From the NCBI RefSeq assembly GCF_016587375.1, contig NZ_BNJG01000001.1, forward strand, positions 3,912,001-3,976,000: a DNA stretch of 64,000 bases. The letters are read 5' to 3'. Positions 1 to 8,435 of this stretch are shown here, piece by piece. How positions within the stretch are numbered: position 1 is the stretch's first letter; each line of letters begins with the position of its first letter. The stretch comes from Ktedonobacter robiniae (lineage in GTDB: Bacteria > Chloroflexota > Ktedonobacteria > Ktedonobacterales > Ktedonobacteraceae). The position numbers and the translations under genes are program-made. The notes beneath the pieces were generated by a model. The model saw only the letters and a program-made list of their open reading frames with translations, did not search any database and was not told the DNA's origin.

Positions 1-1777
1 TGGCGGCTTCGACAATTTGAGGCCACCACTTGAGAAGCTGCCCAAACTGCACTGAAGCATGTTGGATCAAATCTGGATTTACTTGAAAAAGCTGCTCTAT
101 CGGCAATAGCGCACTTTGGTGCATCTTTTTGAAGAACTTTTCTACATCACGTCGCCAAAAAGCAGGGAGGTTTTCTTGATCCCCGCTCAATCGTTCTTCT
201 AACCTTGCAACAAATACCCCTCTACCCTCCCACAGGAGCTGGTGCGCAAATTCGGTAAAAGAAGCCTTGGGCAGGCAACCGATTTCTTCGACAAATTGCC
301 CCAATTTGTATAGGCGATCAGCCGGGCTGCTGACAAATTTAGGCTCAAAGAGTCCAATACAGGCTAATATCCAGCCGGGAAAACCCGTATGGAGTATAGG
401 TGATGGTGTGTATGACCGAACTTGGAGGGGGGAGTGAACGAGAGTCCAGGGGAGGTGTACGGTGTAGGTGTTGAGAAAGCATAGCGTGAGCATTTCTCCG
501 AATATGGCGTCTTCCCCACGTCCAACGGGAGGGAACGGAGGTAGCAGTTCGCGGTTGTCCAGCCCTATACACATACCGAAGAAAGGCTTCGCTTGCTCTG
601 TGATGGTCGTCTGGCTTACCACTTGTACTACTTCGCGGCTTGTAAGCGCTGAGCGATAAGCCTGCTCGGAGCTTGTTATCCGCTCAAAGTTTTTACCTCT
701 TAGGGTTAGAAAAAAAAGCTCGTCTTCGGCAGACCAGCCGCAATCACCTACGCTACCATTCACCGTCAGGATAACCTTGCCTGATTGGGTGGCTAATTTT
801 TGCAAGCAAGCAGGGTCAGCTTTCTCGGTTGAGATTTGACTATCACCAGCGTAGCGGGCTCCACCTTCTTTGGGATCTTGCCCGAGCCACTGTTCATGTA
901 GTGCGAGAATGTCTTGCTCTGAGAACTGGACAGACGAGAGGGCGCTTTCCCGATCGGGATAAAAACGGATCGCGAGGGGACTCCCTTTGGAACTTATTGC
1001 CAACCCCTCTTCCATTTCGGGAGAGGCGGCGACATGGCAGATAATATCATCATCGGAACTGAAGGTGCGTTCCCCTACAGTATGAAGTAATAGTGCGTTG
1101 CGGTTGGCTCCTATAGTAACTACACCATATCGCTTGTCACCAAGACAAGCCCAGGAAACGACCTCTTCTGGTATGCTCCCTTTATTGCTGAGCCGCTTGA
1201 TAAAGGCTGACTTTTCTTCAAGACCGGCGTAGGTAATATTCATGCCATAGCAAGCCTTTAAGCTGCGTAACATTTGGCGGTAAGATTCACGCGTAGCGGA
1301 AGATCTAGAGTCATCTGCCACAACAAACTCGGGGGTGCGGTCAAAGCGGATGCAGTGCTCTAAATAACTGATCATGCCCCGCTGCAATGCTTCTACCCGA
1401 TCGCATGTTGGAAAGCCGATGGAAGTTATAGGCGAAGGCGAAAATTGCTTCTCTGATCTTTGGAAGAGATGGCGAAGATCGTTTTGCGAAACGAGGTAAC
1501 CATCCCGTGCGAACTGCTGGAGGTTGCTGCGCAACGTTTGAAGGGTGGTATCGCCGAGCTGCCGCTCCTGATTAAAAGCGTGGAGGTGTTCGTCAAGAGT
1601 TTTAAACTTCTGACACTGGGTAAGCATTTCTGCAAGACCTACATGTAGGATACGTGTGGTATCGGTATCTCTAACATGGGCGAGCACGCGCTGATTGCCG
1701 ATTGGATAGAAGGCCACATCTGCTAGCCGATAATTGTAGCTAGTAGTTGCTTCGGAGAGAGTAGATATGTTGCTCAT
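1..1777 (-). CDS. RRE-like/GT-A glycosyltransferase-like protein, partial (runs off left edge)
   Basis: Open frame of 592 codons with no stop, entering from the left edge; its C-terminus lies outside the window. The start is ATG at 1777-1775 with a GAAAGGG-type ribosome site upstream. Residues about 15-105 look like a PqqD-type winged helix (RiPP recognition element). Residues about 118-250 follow the GT-A plan: a strand with IGFPTCDR (120-127), VVADDS (152-157), the GANRNALL segment (223-230) and a DXD-like SSDDD (240-244). The rest is unassigned. It is divergent from the exporter genes of the lanthipeptide locus. By inference it could recognise the precursor leader and glycosylate the core; this is not shown. 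The GT-A call rests on motif layout only. Confidence 0.7.
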   Translation of the reverse strand, partial: MSNISTLSEATTSYNYRLADVAFYPIGNQRVLAHVRDTDTTRILHVGLAEMLTQCQKFKTLDEHLHAFNQERQLGDTTLQTLRSNLQQFARDGYLVSQNDLRHLFQRSEKQFSPSPITSIGFPTCDRVEALQRGMISYLEHCIRFDRTPEFVVADDSRSSATRESYRQMLRSLKACYGMNITYAGLEEKSAFIKRLSNKGSIPEEVVSWACLGDKRYGVVTIGANRNALLLHTVGERTFSSDDDIICHVAASPEMEEGLAISSKGSPLAIRFYPDRESALSSVQFSEQDILALHEQWLGQDPKEGGARYAGDSQISTEKADPACLQKLATQSGKVILTVNGSVGDCGWSAEDELFFLTLRGKNFERITSSEQAYRSALTSREVVQVVSQTTITEQAKPFFGMCIGLDNRELLPPFPPVGRGEDAIFGEMLTLCFLNTYTVHLPWTLVHSPLQVRSYTPSPILHTGFPGWILACIGLFEPKFVSSPADRLYKLGQFVEEIGCLPKASFTEFAHQLLWEGRGVFVARLEERLSGDQENLPAFWRRDVEKFFKKMHQSALLPIEQLFQVNPDLIQHASVQFGQLLKWWPQIVEAA

Positions 1778-1859
1778 CAATGTCTTTATGACCCTTTCAC
1801 AATGAAAGTAGATTGTTTGGGTATGCCAAAATCTTCTTCTAGGATGTACCTTTTAAGAT

Positions 1860-1923
1860 CTTATTCCGAACCCCACGCCACTACGTGTCTAGCACTTCGC
1901 GCTCAGGGTTTTCGGAGAAGAAG
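1860..1923. repeat. Intergenic CCGAAAC-type repeat, copy 1
   Basis: First of three related intergenic elements in the window (others at 11399-11499 and 58291-58366). The ends are inverted: CTTATTCCGAA on the left and TTCGGAGAAG on the right, enclosing CACTACGTG and CTTCGCGCTCAGGG. It lies in the 523-bp divergent region 1778-2300, which is AT-rich and otherwise shows no gene. It resembles a small non-coding mobile or palindromic repeat; family unknown. Confidence 0.6.
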
Positions 1924-2300
1924 CAAGTAGCTTCATTGAAGAGAAGCTACATTGTGCCTCTGGTTTCTCTCACGTAAGAGACCGTTATGCACTTCAGATA
2001 CGCTTGTATTGTAAATAATTCGTATTTTTTGTTCAATAGCAAAATAATAGTAAAAACGATTTGCGTATTTGTTTGCTCTAATATTAAATTTTTAATAATT
2101 AGTGGAATATTGGTTATATATATTTACTCGTGAGCTTTGTTTGGTTGGAAGAAATTTTGTATGCTGGGAATTTGATTGCTTTCGTGAGAAATACCTCTCC
2201 CACTTTCCAAGTTGATCACTACAAAGTAATTTGGGAAAGTTATTATAATGCATTTAGTAGATTTAATTTTGTAGTAGTAGCATAGAAGATTAAAATACCT

Positions 2301-2870
2301 ATGTTGAATCCTAACCATCCTGTCTTCCGTAAAAACGCACTTCAACACTACTTACAAGGCCAGGAGAAAGATACCGTACCGCAATTTATCAATACTCCGC
2401 TGGCGCTTGTGATGTGGCTCTTATTGGCCATAGTGGTAGTGACGTGTACCGTGTCCTGGTACCAGGAGATCCCTTTATATAATGCTGGGGCGGGCATTGT
2501 TCTTAAGCAAGTAAAGTCAGATCAAAGCAATGTTGTGGTTTTTGTACCCTGGTCGCCGGCGTTGCAGCCGCGTGTGGGACAAACTGTCTCGCTGAGTGTA
2601 GGAGGGGCTAGTAGCCAGCAAATAACAGGCACAATCGCGCAGGTGAATCTAAAGGCTCAGAGCCCCGCTACATTATGTCAGCAATATGAGCTGATGGCTG
2701 GCTGTAGTCTACTGGTCAGGCAACCCTCAATTGCCATACTGATTCAGGCACAGGCACTACCAACCGAAAGATATGCCGGAGCAATTGTTCTCGCCAACGT
2801 GCAGACAGGATCACAGCGGATGCTTGCGTTCTTTCCTGGGTTAGAGTGGCTAGCTGGAAAGTCGGGTTAA
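2301..2870 (+). CDS. Short HlyD-like adaptor of lanthipeptide exporter
   Basis: Protein of 189 residues. It has an N-terminal cytoplasmic stretch, one membrane segment at about residues 34-54, then an extracytoplasmic beta-rich domain resembling the lipoyl/beta-barrel part of HlyD-type membrane fusion proteins. It ends 4 bp before lanT, so the two are almost certainly co-transcribed. It lacks the long coiled-coil hairpin of full-length adaptors (usually 400 residues or more). That suits a Gram-positive-type envelope where no outer-membrane bridge is needed. The likely role is to help the adjacent C39 ABC transporter export matured peptide. Family assignment rests on topology and context. Confidence 0.65.
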   Translation: MLNPNHPVFRKNALQHYLQGQEKDTVPQFINTPLALVMWLLLAIVVVTCTVSWYQEIPLYNAGAGIVLKQVKSDQSNVVVFVPWSPALQPRVGQTVSLSVGGASSQQITGTIAQVNLKAQSPATLCQQYELMAGCSLLVRQPSIAILIQAQALPTERYAGAIVLANVQTGSQRMLAFFPGLEWLAGKSG

Positions 2871-2874
2871 GAAT

Positions 2875-5172
2875 ATGGTCAAAGAACTCAAAGCACAAGA
2901 CGAAACGATGAAATTGCCAAAGGAACCAGGGGATAAAGGAAAGGAAAAGCCTGTCGAGAAACGCTCTTCAGGCTTGACTTTCCCTCGCTTGTTCAAGCCT
3001 CGCATTGCTCCGATATTGCAGGTAAGCGAAGTTGAATGTGGTTTAACCTGCCTGGCAATGATTCTTAGCTACTACGGGCGCAAAACAACGCTGACAGAAC
3101 TGCGTTCCCGTATGGGGGTTGGGCGTGATGGCCTCTCGGCCCTGACAATCGTTAAGGCCGCCCGTCATTATGACTTGAGGGTACGCGCTGTTTCCTTGCA
3201 GAAGAGTGATTTGCGTGCGGTGAACTTGCCCGCTATCGTACATTGGGAGTTCAATCATTTTCTGATTGTAGAGCGCTGGACAAAGAAGTATGTCGAGGTC
3301 GTGGATCCCGCTCATGGTCGTTTGCGCCTCAGTATTGAGGAGTTCGATAAAGGTTTTACTGGCGTCGTTATTATGCTTGAGCCTAAAGCAAGCTTTGATC
3401 GCCAGGGTCAGGCTCCCCCCTTAACCCTGGTTCAATACCTTACGGTTTTTATCAAGCAGATTCCAGGCATTCTCTTTCAGATCCTTCTGGCCTCGCTCTT
3501 CTTACAGGCTATGGGGCTGATTCAGCCGGTCCTTACCAAGATCATCATGGATCAAATCATCCCTTTTAAATTAGCAAGCCTGATGGAGATCCTCGCGGTC
3601 GGCATGTTTTTGCTCGTTTTGTCTCAGATCTTGATCTCGCTCTTGCGTGAGTGGTTGCTTGTATACTTGAGGGCGCGTCTGGATACGCATATGATGCTGG
3701 GACTCTTTGAGCATCTCTTGACGCTACCGTATAGCTTCTTTCAGCAGCGCTCAACCGGTGATCTTTTGAGCCGATTAGGCGCTAACAGCGTTATCCGCGA
3801 GATGCTCAGTAGTCAACTCATTTCTACTCTTTTAGATGGGGGAATGGTGATTACGTATCTCTTTATCCTCCTCTGGCAATCACCCGTGTTTCTCGGTTTG
3901 GCCCTGCTTATCGGTGGCATCGAAATTGCCTTTGTAATCGGGACCTATCCTGTGATGCGTAATATGTCCAGGCAGATGCTTACAACACAGGGGCGTTCAC
4001 AAGGTTACTTGACTGAAGCCGTAAGTGGTATCGCTACTCTCAAGGCCGCTGGCGCAGAAGATAGAGCAGTGGATCGTTTGACCAACCTATTCTTTGATCA
4101 ACTGAACATTTCGACGCGCAGCAGCTACTTTTCGGCAGTCTTTGGAACTGTCAAAACCGTCTTGCAATCGCTCTCGTCACTGGCTCTGCTCTGGGTAGGA
4201 ACCATGCAGGTGCTTAATGGCTCAATGTCTCTAGGCACGATGCTCGCTCTCAATACACTTGTAGGAGCTTTCCTGGCTCCTCTGATCTCACTTGTGGGCA
4301 GCGCGCAGCAGTTACAGAGTATTCAGGCGAATTTTGACCGCCTCTCAGATATCATTTCTACTCCCCCTGAGCAAAACAAGCATGTGGTTGGGATGCCTCC
4401 TAGACTGACGGGGCAAATTCACTTAGAGAATGTGAGTTTTCGTTATGCAGAAGGCGCGCCTGAAGTTTTGCGCAATATCAAACTGAGTATCAGGCCTGGT
4501 CAGAAAGTTGCTATTGTGGGTCGTACGGGAAGTGGAAAAAGCACGCTGGGCAAGTTGATTCTGGGGCTAAACTTGCCAACCGACGGAATGATCATCTATG
4601 ACGGCATGCCTCTACAATATCTGAATTATCAAGAGGTGCGCCGCCAGTTTGGCGTAGTGTTGCAGGAATCAGCCCTCTTTAGCGGGACGATTGCGCATAA
4701 TATTCGCCTGAATAATCCGAACTTGACGATGGATGAGGTGACTAGGGCCGCGCGTTTAGCCGCTCTGCACGATGATATCGTGAAAATGCCTATGGGGTAT
4801 GAAACGCATGTTGGCGAAGGTGGGAGTGCTTTATCGGGGGGGCAACGTCAGCGCCTGTCTATCGCCCGCGCCATCGCTCACAGACCCTCTATTCTGCTCT
4901 TTGATGAAGCTACCAGTGCGCTCGATATCGCGACAGAGCAGCGTGTCGCCAACAACATGCATTCCCTCTCATGTACGCAGATCATCATTGCCCATCGCCT
5001 GAGTACGATCTGTACCGCTGACTTAATCCTGGTCTTAGATAACGGTACTATTGTCGAGCAGGGGACACATGACCAGCTTGTACAACGTGGGGGCTTCTAT
5101 GCTGGCCTGATTCTCTATCAGATTGAACGCGAGGATACACGACCGATGACGGCACTCACGATAAAAGGCTAA
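2875..5172 (+). CDS. lanT: Peptidase-containing ABC transporter (LanT, C39 family)
   Basis: Protein of 765 residues with the classical order peptidase-TMD-NBD. The C39 peptidase at about residues 45-170 carries the oxyanion Gln and catalytic Cys in LQVSEVECGLTCL (Cys near 55), the His in WEFNHFLIVE and the Asp in VVDPAHG. About six membrane helices follow (200-480). The nucleotide-binding domain has Walker A GRTGSGKST (near 547), signature LSGGQRQR, Walker B ILLFDEATSALD and the H-loop IIAHRLS. Known role of the family: it cleaves the leader after a double-Gly-type site and exports the core peptide with ATP hydrolysis. Its substrates are probably the eight precursors downstream. ATG at 2908 is an alternative start. 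Confidence 0.95.
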   Translation: MVKELKAQDETMKLPKEPGDKGKEKPVEKRSSGLTFPRLFKPRIAPILQVSEVECGLTCLAMILSYYGRKTTLTELRSRMGVGRDGLSALTIVKAARHYDLRVRAVSLQKSDLRAVNLPAIVHWEFNHFLIVERWTKKYVEVVDPAHGRLRLSIEEFDKGFTGVVIMLEPKASFDRQGQAPPLTLVQYLTVFIKQIPGILFQILLASLFLQAMGLIQPVLTKIIMDQIIPFKLASLMEILAVGMFLLVLSQILISLLREWLLVYLRARLDTHMMLGLFEHLLTLPYSFFQQRSTGDLLSRLGANSVIREMLSSQLISTLLDGGMVITYLFILLWQSPVFLGLALLIGGIEIAFVIGTYPVMRNMSRQMLTTQGRSQGYLTEAVSGIATLKAAGAEDRAVDRLTNLFFDQLNISTRSSYFSAVFGTVKTVLQSLSSLALLWVGTMQVLNGSMSLGTMLALNTLVGAFLAPLISLVGSAQQLQSIQANFDRLSDIISTPPEQNKHVVGMPPRLTGQIHLENVSFRYAEGAPEVLRNIKLSIRPGQKVAIVGRTGSGKSTLGKLILGLNLPTDGMIIYDGMPLQYLNYQEVRRQFGVVLQESALFSGTIAHNIRLNNPNLTMDEVTRAARLAALHDDIVKMPMGYETHVGEGGSALSGGQRQRLSIARAIAHRPSILLFDEATSALDIATEQRVANNMHSLSCTQIIIAHRLSTICTADLILVLDNGTIVEQGTHDQLVQRGGFYAGLILYQIEREDTRPMTALTIKG

Positions 5173-5238
5173 TTGTGTGCAGGATCTCTTCTATGTTTAA
5201 GGATGGGACATTTTTTAGGCTACTTCTGATTTTGCATA

Positions 5239-5296
5239 AGAGGAGGTGTGGTGGGTGCTGGCGGCCGCGGCCGCCAGCACCCACCACACCTCCTCT
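5239..5296. terminator. 58-bp perfect palindrome downstream of lanT
   Basis: Perfect inverted repeat without a loop, centre at 5267/5268, GC-rich core GCGGCCGCGGCCGC. It follows the lanT stop by 66 bp. No T-run follows, so it is either a strong stem terminator or a cruciform-forming element. Confidence 0.6.
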
Positions 5297-5326
5297 CTAC
5301 ACTTGCACGTAGGATTTTTGGCTGAT

Positions 5327-5392
5327 TGTACAAAACAACTGACAGGAGGGCCTGAGCAAACGCTCAGGCCCTCCTGTCAGTTGTTTTGTACA
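5327..5392. terminator. Long hairpin, 31-bp arms, 4-nt loop
   Basis: Arms 5327-5357 and 5362-5392 are perfectly complementary around the loop AAAC. Together with the palindrome 30 bp upstream it separates the exporter operon from the precursor genes. The interval 5173-5659 holds no gene; it contains these two hairpins and the A1 promoter and leader. Confidence 0.7.
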
Positions 5393-5473
5393 GAGCATTC
5401 TAAGATATGCATAGGCTGAATATAAAGAGGAAGTGTATTTTAATTTATAGTAAATATCGTTTTGCATGATAAA

Positions 5474-5479
5474 TATAAT
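5474..5479 (+). promoter_or_regulatory. Promoter-like -10 box of precursor A1
   Basis: TATAAT preceded by the box TAAATATCGTTTTGCAT at 5451-5467. A near-identical arrangement occurs before A2 (TATAAT 6736-6741), A3 (7495-7500), A4 (8262-8267) and A5 (9038-9043). Diverged versions (TATACT) precede A6 (9792-9797) and A7 (10498-10503). A canonical -35 is not evident, so an alternative sigma factor or activator is possible. Confidence 0.5.
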
Positions 5480-5565
5480 AAAGATAGGTAATCCACTGGC
5501 AGAGTGAAGGACAACGAATAGCGAGGAATGCATTCTTGTCTTTTCACAAAGTTAAAAGAGGTGAA

Positions 5566-5599
5566 GTAGAGTGGAGTCCTTCAAGAGGATTAGCTCTGC
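5566..5599 (+). ncRNA. Structured 5' leader element upstream of precursor A1
   Basis: A 34-nt stem-loop. The outer stem GTAGAG/CTCTGC encloses an inner stem AGTCC/GGATT and a TTCAAG loop. The same element recurs before A7 (10586-10619) with GCAGAG/CTCTGC, also 34 nt, a compensatory G-U to C-G change. Diverged versions with TTCAAG or TGCAAAGG loops precede A2-A6. A second short conserved block, GGTTGAAACC, sits just before the ribosome site AAGAAAGGAA. Function unknown; a cis-acting translational or stability element is inferred. Confidence 0.45.
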
Positions 5600-5659
5600 T
5601 TTGGCCGCAGGGGTGCCGTAATAATCATCAGGTTGAAACCAAGAAAGGAACATACACGA

Positions 5660-6076
5660 ATGCAGTACAATGAGACCCGCGCGTGGAAAGACGAAGAGTA
5701 TCGCGAGAGCCTGGAGGAGGCGATTGAAAGCCCGGTAGCCGAGCTGAGCGAGGCCGAACTGGAGCAGATTACCGGCACCGGCGGCTACGGTGGCGGTGGC
5801 ATCGGCGTTGGTGGTGGTGTGGAGAAGTACGGCGTTAGCGCTTTCGGCGTCAAAGGCAACTCCTACTACTGTGGCAACTTCTCCATTCGCCCCCGTACCA
5901 ATCTGAACCTCGACAATCGCCGTAATGATGAGGATCAGGATAACGACGTGAAAGCGAGTTTTGCTTCTGTTGACCTCCAGGACACCAACATACGCAATAG
6001 GCGCAACAACCGCTTCGATTTTGGTTGTAGTGTCTCGGGTGGCTTCGCTGGATTCTGTCTCTTCGGTGGAAAGTAG
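5660..6076 (+). CDS. lanA1: Lanthipeptide-type precursor A1
   Basis: 138 residues. ATG 5660 is chosen because AAGAAAGGAA lies just upstream and all paralogues begin MQY, MKY or MQF; longer frames use TTG. Leader: AWKDEEYRESLEEAIESP, then ELSEAELEQITGT, as in mersacidin/lichenicidin-type class II leaders. The cut is probably after Gly-Thr, which aligns with the Gly-Gly of A8. Core: Gly-rich start, GNSYYCGNFS, an Asn/Arg/Asp-rich middle, and a C-terminal RFDFGCSVSGG and FCLFGGK. It has three Cys in about 90 residues, far longer than usual lantibiotic cores. The substrate relation to the LanM enzymes is inferred from context. Confidence 0.85.
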   Translation: MQYNETRAWKDEEYRESLEEAIESPVAELSEAELEQITGTGGYGGGGIGVGGGVEKYGVSAFGVKGNSYYCGNFSIRPRTNLNLDNRRNDEDQDNDVKASFASVDLQDTNIRNRRNNRFDFGCSVSGGFAGFCLFGGK

Positions 6077-6107
6077 AGCACACCAGTAGCGCTATTTTAG
6101 ACAGAAG

Positions 6108-6153
6108 CACGTATAAGAGGGTCAGGGCATATGCCCTGACCCTCTTATACGTG
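6108..6153. terminator. 46-bp palindromic hairpin after A1
   Basis: Perfect palindrome centred on GGGCATATGCCC with arms AAGAGGGTCAGGGC. The same core hairpin follows A2, A3, A4 and A5. There is no downstream T-run, but position and repetition support a transcription terminator. Confidence 0.65.
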
Positions 6154-6254
6154 GAAACGCGTGCTGCGAGAAGCCGATATGATCGGGCATTATGCAGATA
6201 CCATGTTGTTTGTGACATTCCGCCAATGGTTGAAACCGTACAGCTTCTTCGTGC

Positions 6255-6600
6255 ACTCCTTCGTAGTCGGTGCTGTGAGTCGATGTAGCGTGGCTACAAC
6301 TCGTTCAACCCCCTAGTGGGAGAGGAATACGCTCAAGCTCTGATCTATACATCAGATATCTTGAAGGGCGGTGCCCTGCCCGTTCAAGCTCTCATGCCTT
6401 GCTTTGCCGTTGTGTAGCCCTGCGAAGCTTTTGACAGCTTGGAGAGAGTGAACACCTTTCTCTTTCGAGAACTGCTGTTGTCAGCAGTGGGAGGCTAAAG
6501 CCACAAACGCCTCACCACTGTCGTTGAAACGGCGTGGCTTGCGGCGGACTAAAGCCCATATCGTCACGCTCCGCAAAACTGCTCCTATCCCACCCTGTTT
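6255..6600 (+). ncRNA. Candidate structured RNA, HEARO/omegaRNA-like remnant
   Basis: No ORF explains the 834-bp gap between A1 and A2. The segment has several strong stems: TCTGAT/ATCAGA near 6340-6360, GGGCGG/CTGCCC near 6365-6382, and a long paired CAGTGGGAGGC/GCCTCACCACTG around 6485-6520, with a short AGGCTAAAGCC element inside. It occurs once, between otherwise repetitive precursor units, as an insertion would. HEARO/omegaRNAs are known to be abundant in Ktedonobacter, with or without an IscB gene. The assignment is from memory of their general form, not from a covariance search. Strand is not certain. Confidence 0.35.
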
Positions 6601-6910
6601 CGCTTGTGGAAAGAGTGTGTAGAGGTTCTCCACACGTGAAGACACGGATAGTTATCTTGCATGAAAGAATGGAATCAAAATAATGGGGAAAAATATGGCT
6701 TTTAATTTATAATAAATGCTACTTTGTATATTAAGTATAATAGCAATAGGTGGCCCGCTTGACAGGTGGAAGGTGGAAGCAGGTGGAAAAGCCTCATCTT
6801 ACGCCGGGAAGAAGAGAAGGGGAGGAGCGTGCTTCAAGGAGACGAGCTCCAGATTCTCTCATGGGGGTGCCGTGATAATCAGGTTGAAACCAAGAAAGGA
6901 ACATACACGA

Positions 6911-7324
6911 ATGCAGTACAATGAGACCCGCGCGTGGAAAGACGAAGAGTATCGCGAGAGCCTGGAGGAGGCGATTGAAAGCCCGGTAGCCGAGCTGAGC
7001 GAGGCCGAACTGGAGCAGATTACCGGCACCGGCGGCTACGGTGGCGGTGGCATCGGCGTTGGTGGTGGTGTGGAGAAGTACGGCGTTAGCGCTTTCGGCG
7101 TCAAAGGCAACTCCTACTACTGTGGCAACTTCTCCATTCGCCCCCGTACCAATCTGAACCTCGACAATCGCCGTAATGAGGATCAGGATAACGACGTGAA
7201 AGCGAGTTTTGCTTCCGTTGACCTCGTAAACAACAACAGGCGCAACAATCGCAACAATCGCTTCGATTTTGGTTGCAGCATCTCAAGTGGCTTCGGTGGA
7301 AACTGCATCTTCGGTGGAAACTAG
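6911..7324 (+). CDS. lanA2: Lanthipeptide-type precursor A2
   Basis: 137 residues. The first 80 or so residues are nearly identical to A1 (leader through SAFGVKGNSYYCGN). The end differs: NNNRRNNRNNRFDFGCS, then ISSGFGGNCIFGGN. Three Cys, at the conserved spacings. The middle is an Asn/Arg low-complexity run of possible slippage origin. It has its own promoter box, leader RNA and terminator. Confidence 0.85.
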   Translation: MQYNETRAWKDEEYRESLEEAIESPVAELSEAELEQITGTGGYGGGGIGVGGGVEKYGVSAFGVKGNSYYCGNFSIRPRTNLNLDNRRNEDQDNDVKASFASVDLVNNNRRNNRNNRFDFGCSISSGFGGNCIFGGN

Positions 7325-7356
7325 GGCTACACCAGTAGCGCTATTTTAGACAGAAG

Positions 7357-7402
7357 CAAGCGCAAGAGGGTCAGGGCATATGCCCTGACCCTCTTGCGCT
7401 TG
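7357..7402. terminator. 46-bp palindromic hairpin after A2
   Basis: Perfect palindrome with the same AAGAGGGTCAGGGC core as after A1, but with different outer arms (CAAGCGC). The change is compensatory on both sides, so the pairing itself appears to be under selection. Confidence 0.65.
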
Positions 7403-7668
7403 GAGTTGGGCGAGTGGGATGGGTGGGCGAGTGCAAAGGGCAGGGAAAGAGGGGCATATGGTCATGTATACTAAATATCGTTTTACATCTTAAGTATAAT
7501 AGCAACAGGTGCCCCGCTTGACAGGTGGAAGGTGGAAGCAGGTGGAAAAGCCTCATCTTGCGCCGGGAAGAAGAGAAGGGGAGGAGCGTGCTTCAAGGAG
7601 ACGAGCTCCAGATTCTCTCATGGGGTGCCGTGATAATCAGGTTGAAACCAAGAAAGGAACATACACAA

Positions 7669-8091
7669 ATGCAGTATGATAAGACCCGCGCGTGGAAAGA
7701 CGAAGAGTATCGCGAGAGCCTGGAGGAGGCGATTGAAAGCCCGGTAGCCGAGCTGAGCGAGGCCGAACTGGAGCAGATTACCGGTACCGGCGGCTACGGT
7801 GGTGGCGCTGGTGGTATCGGCGTTGGCGGTGGTGTGGAGAAGTACGGCACCAGTGCTTTCGGCGTCGTTGGCAACTCCTACTTCTGCGGCAACTTCTCGT
7901 ATCGACCCCGCACCAACGTGAACCTCGGCAATCGCCGTAATGAGGATCAGGATAACGACGTGAAAGCGAGTTTCGCTGACGTTGACCTCGTAAACAACAA
8001 CAGGCGCAACAATCGCAACAACCGCTTCGATTTTGGTTGCAGCATCTCTGGTGGCATCGGCGGCGGCACTTGTATCTTCGGTGGAAACTAG
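7669..8091 (+). CDS. lanA3: Lanthipeptide-type precursor A3
   Basis: 140 residues; start MQYDKTRAWKDEEYRES. The leader is as in A1/A2 to ITGT. The core begins GGYGGGAGGIGVGGG, two residues longer than A1 in the Gly tract, then SAFGVVGNSYFCGNFSYRP and RFDFGCSISGGIGGG, TCIFGGN. Tyr-to-Phe and Ile-to-Tyr changes beside the first Cys mark core diversification against a fixed leader. Confidence 0.85.
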   Translation: MQYDKTRAWKDEEYRESLEEAIESPVAELSEAELEQITGTGGYGGGAGGIGVGGGVEKYGTSAFGVVGNSYFCGNFSYRPRTNVNLGNRRNEDQDNDVKASFADVDLVNNNRRNNRNNRFDFGCSISGGIGGGTCIFGGN

Positions 8092-8128
8092 GGCTACACC
8101 AGTAGCGCTATTTTAGACAGAAGCAAGC

Positions 8129-8164
8129 GCAAGAGGGTCAGGGCATATGCCCTGACCCTCTTGC
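8129..8164. terminator. 36-bp palindromic hairpin after A3
   Basis: Perfect palindrome GCAAGAGGGTCAGGGCAT and its complement, as after A1/A2. The outer arm no longer pairs fully. Confidence 0.6.
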
Positions 8165-8435
8165 ACGTGGAGTCGGGCGAGTGGGATGGGTGGGCGAGTG
8201 CAAAGGGCAGGGAAAGAGGGGCATATGGTCATGTATACTAAATATCGTTTTACATCTTAAGTATAATAGCAACAGGTGCCCCGCTTGACAGGTGGAAGGT
8301 GGAAGCAGGTGGAAAAGCCTCATCTTGCGCCGGGAAGAAGAGAAGGGGAGGAGCGTGCTTCAAGGAGACGAGCTCCAGGTTCTCTCGCGGGGTGCCGTGA
8401 TAATCAGGTTGAAACCAAGAAAGGAACATACACAA

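Noticed and set aside
5850..6218. Minus-strand 122-codon ORF over precursor A1
   Set aside because: Shadow of the precursor and its terminator; repeated in the other copies only because the DNA is duplicated.
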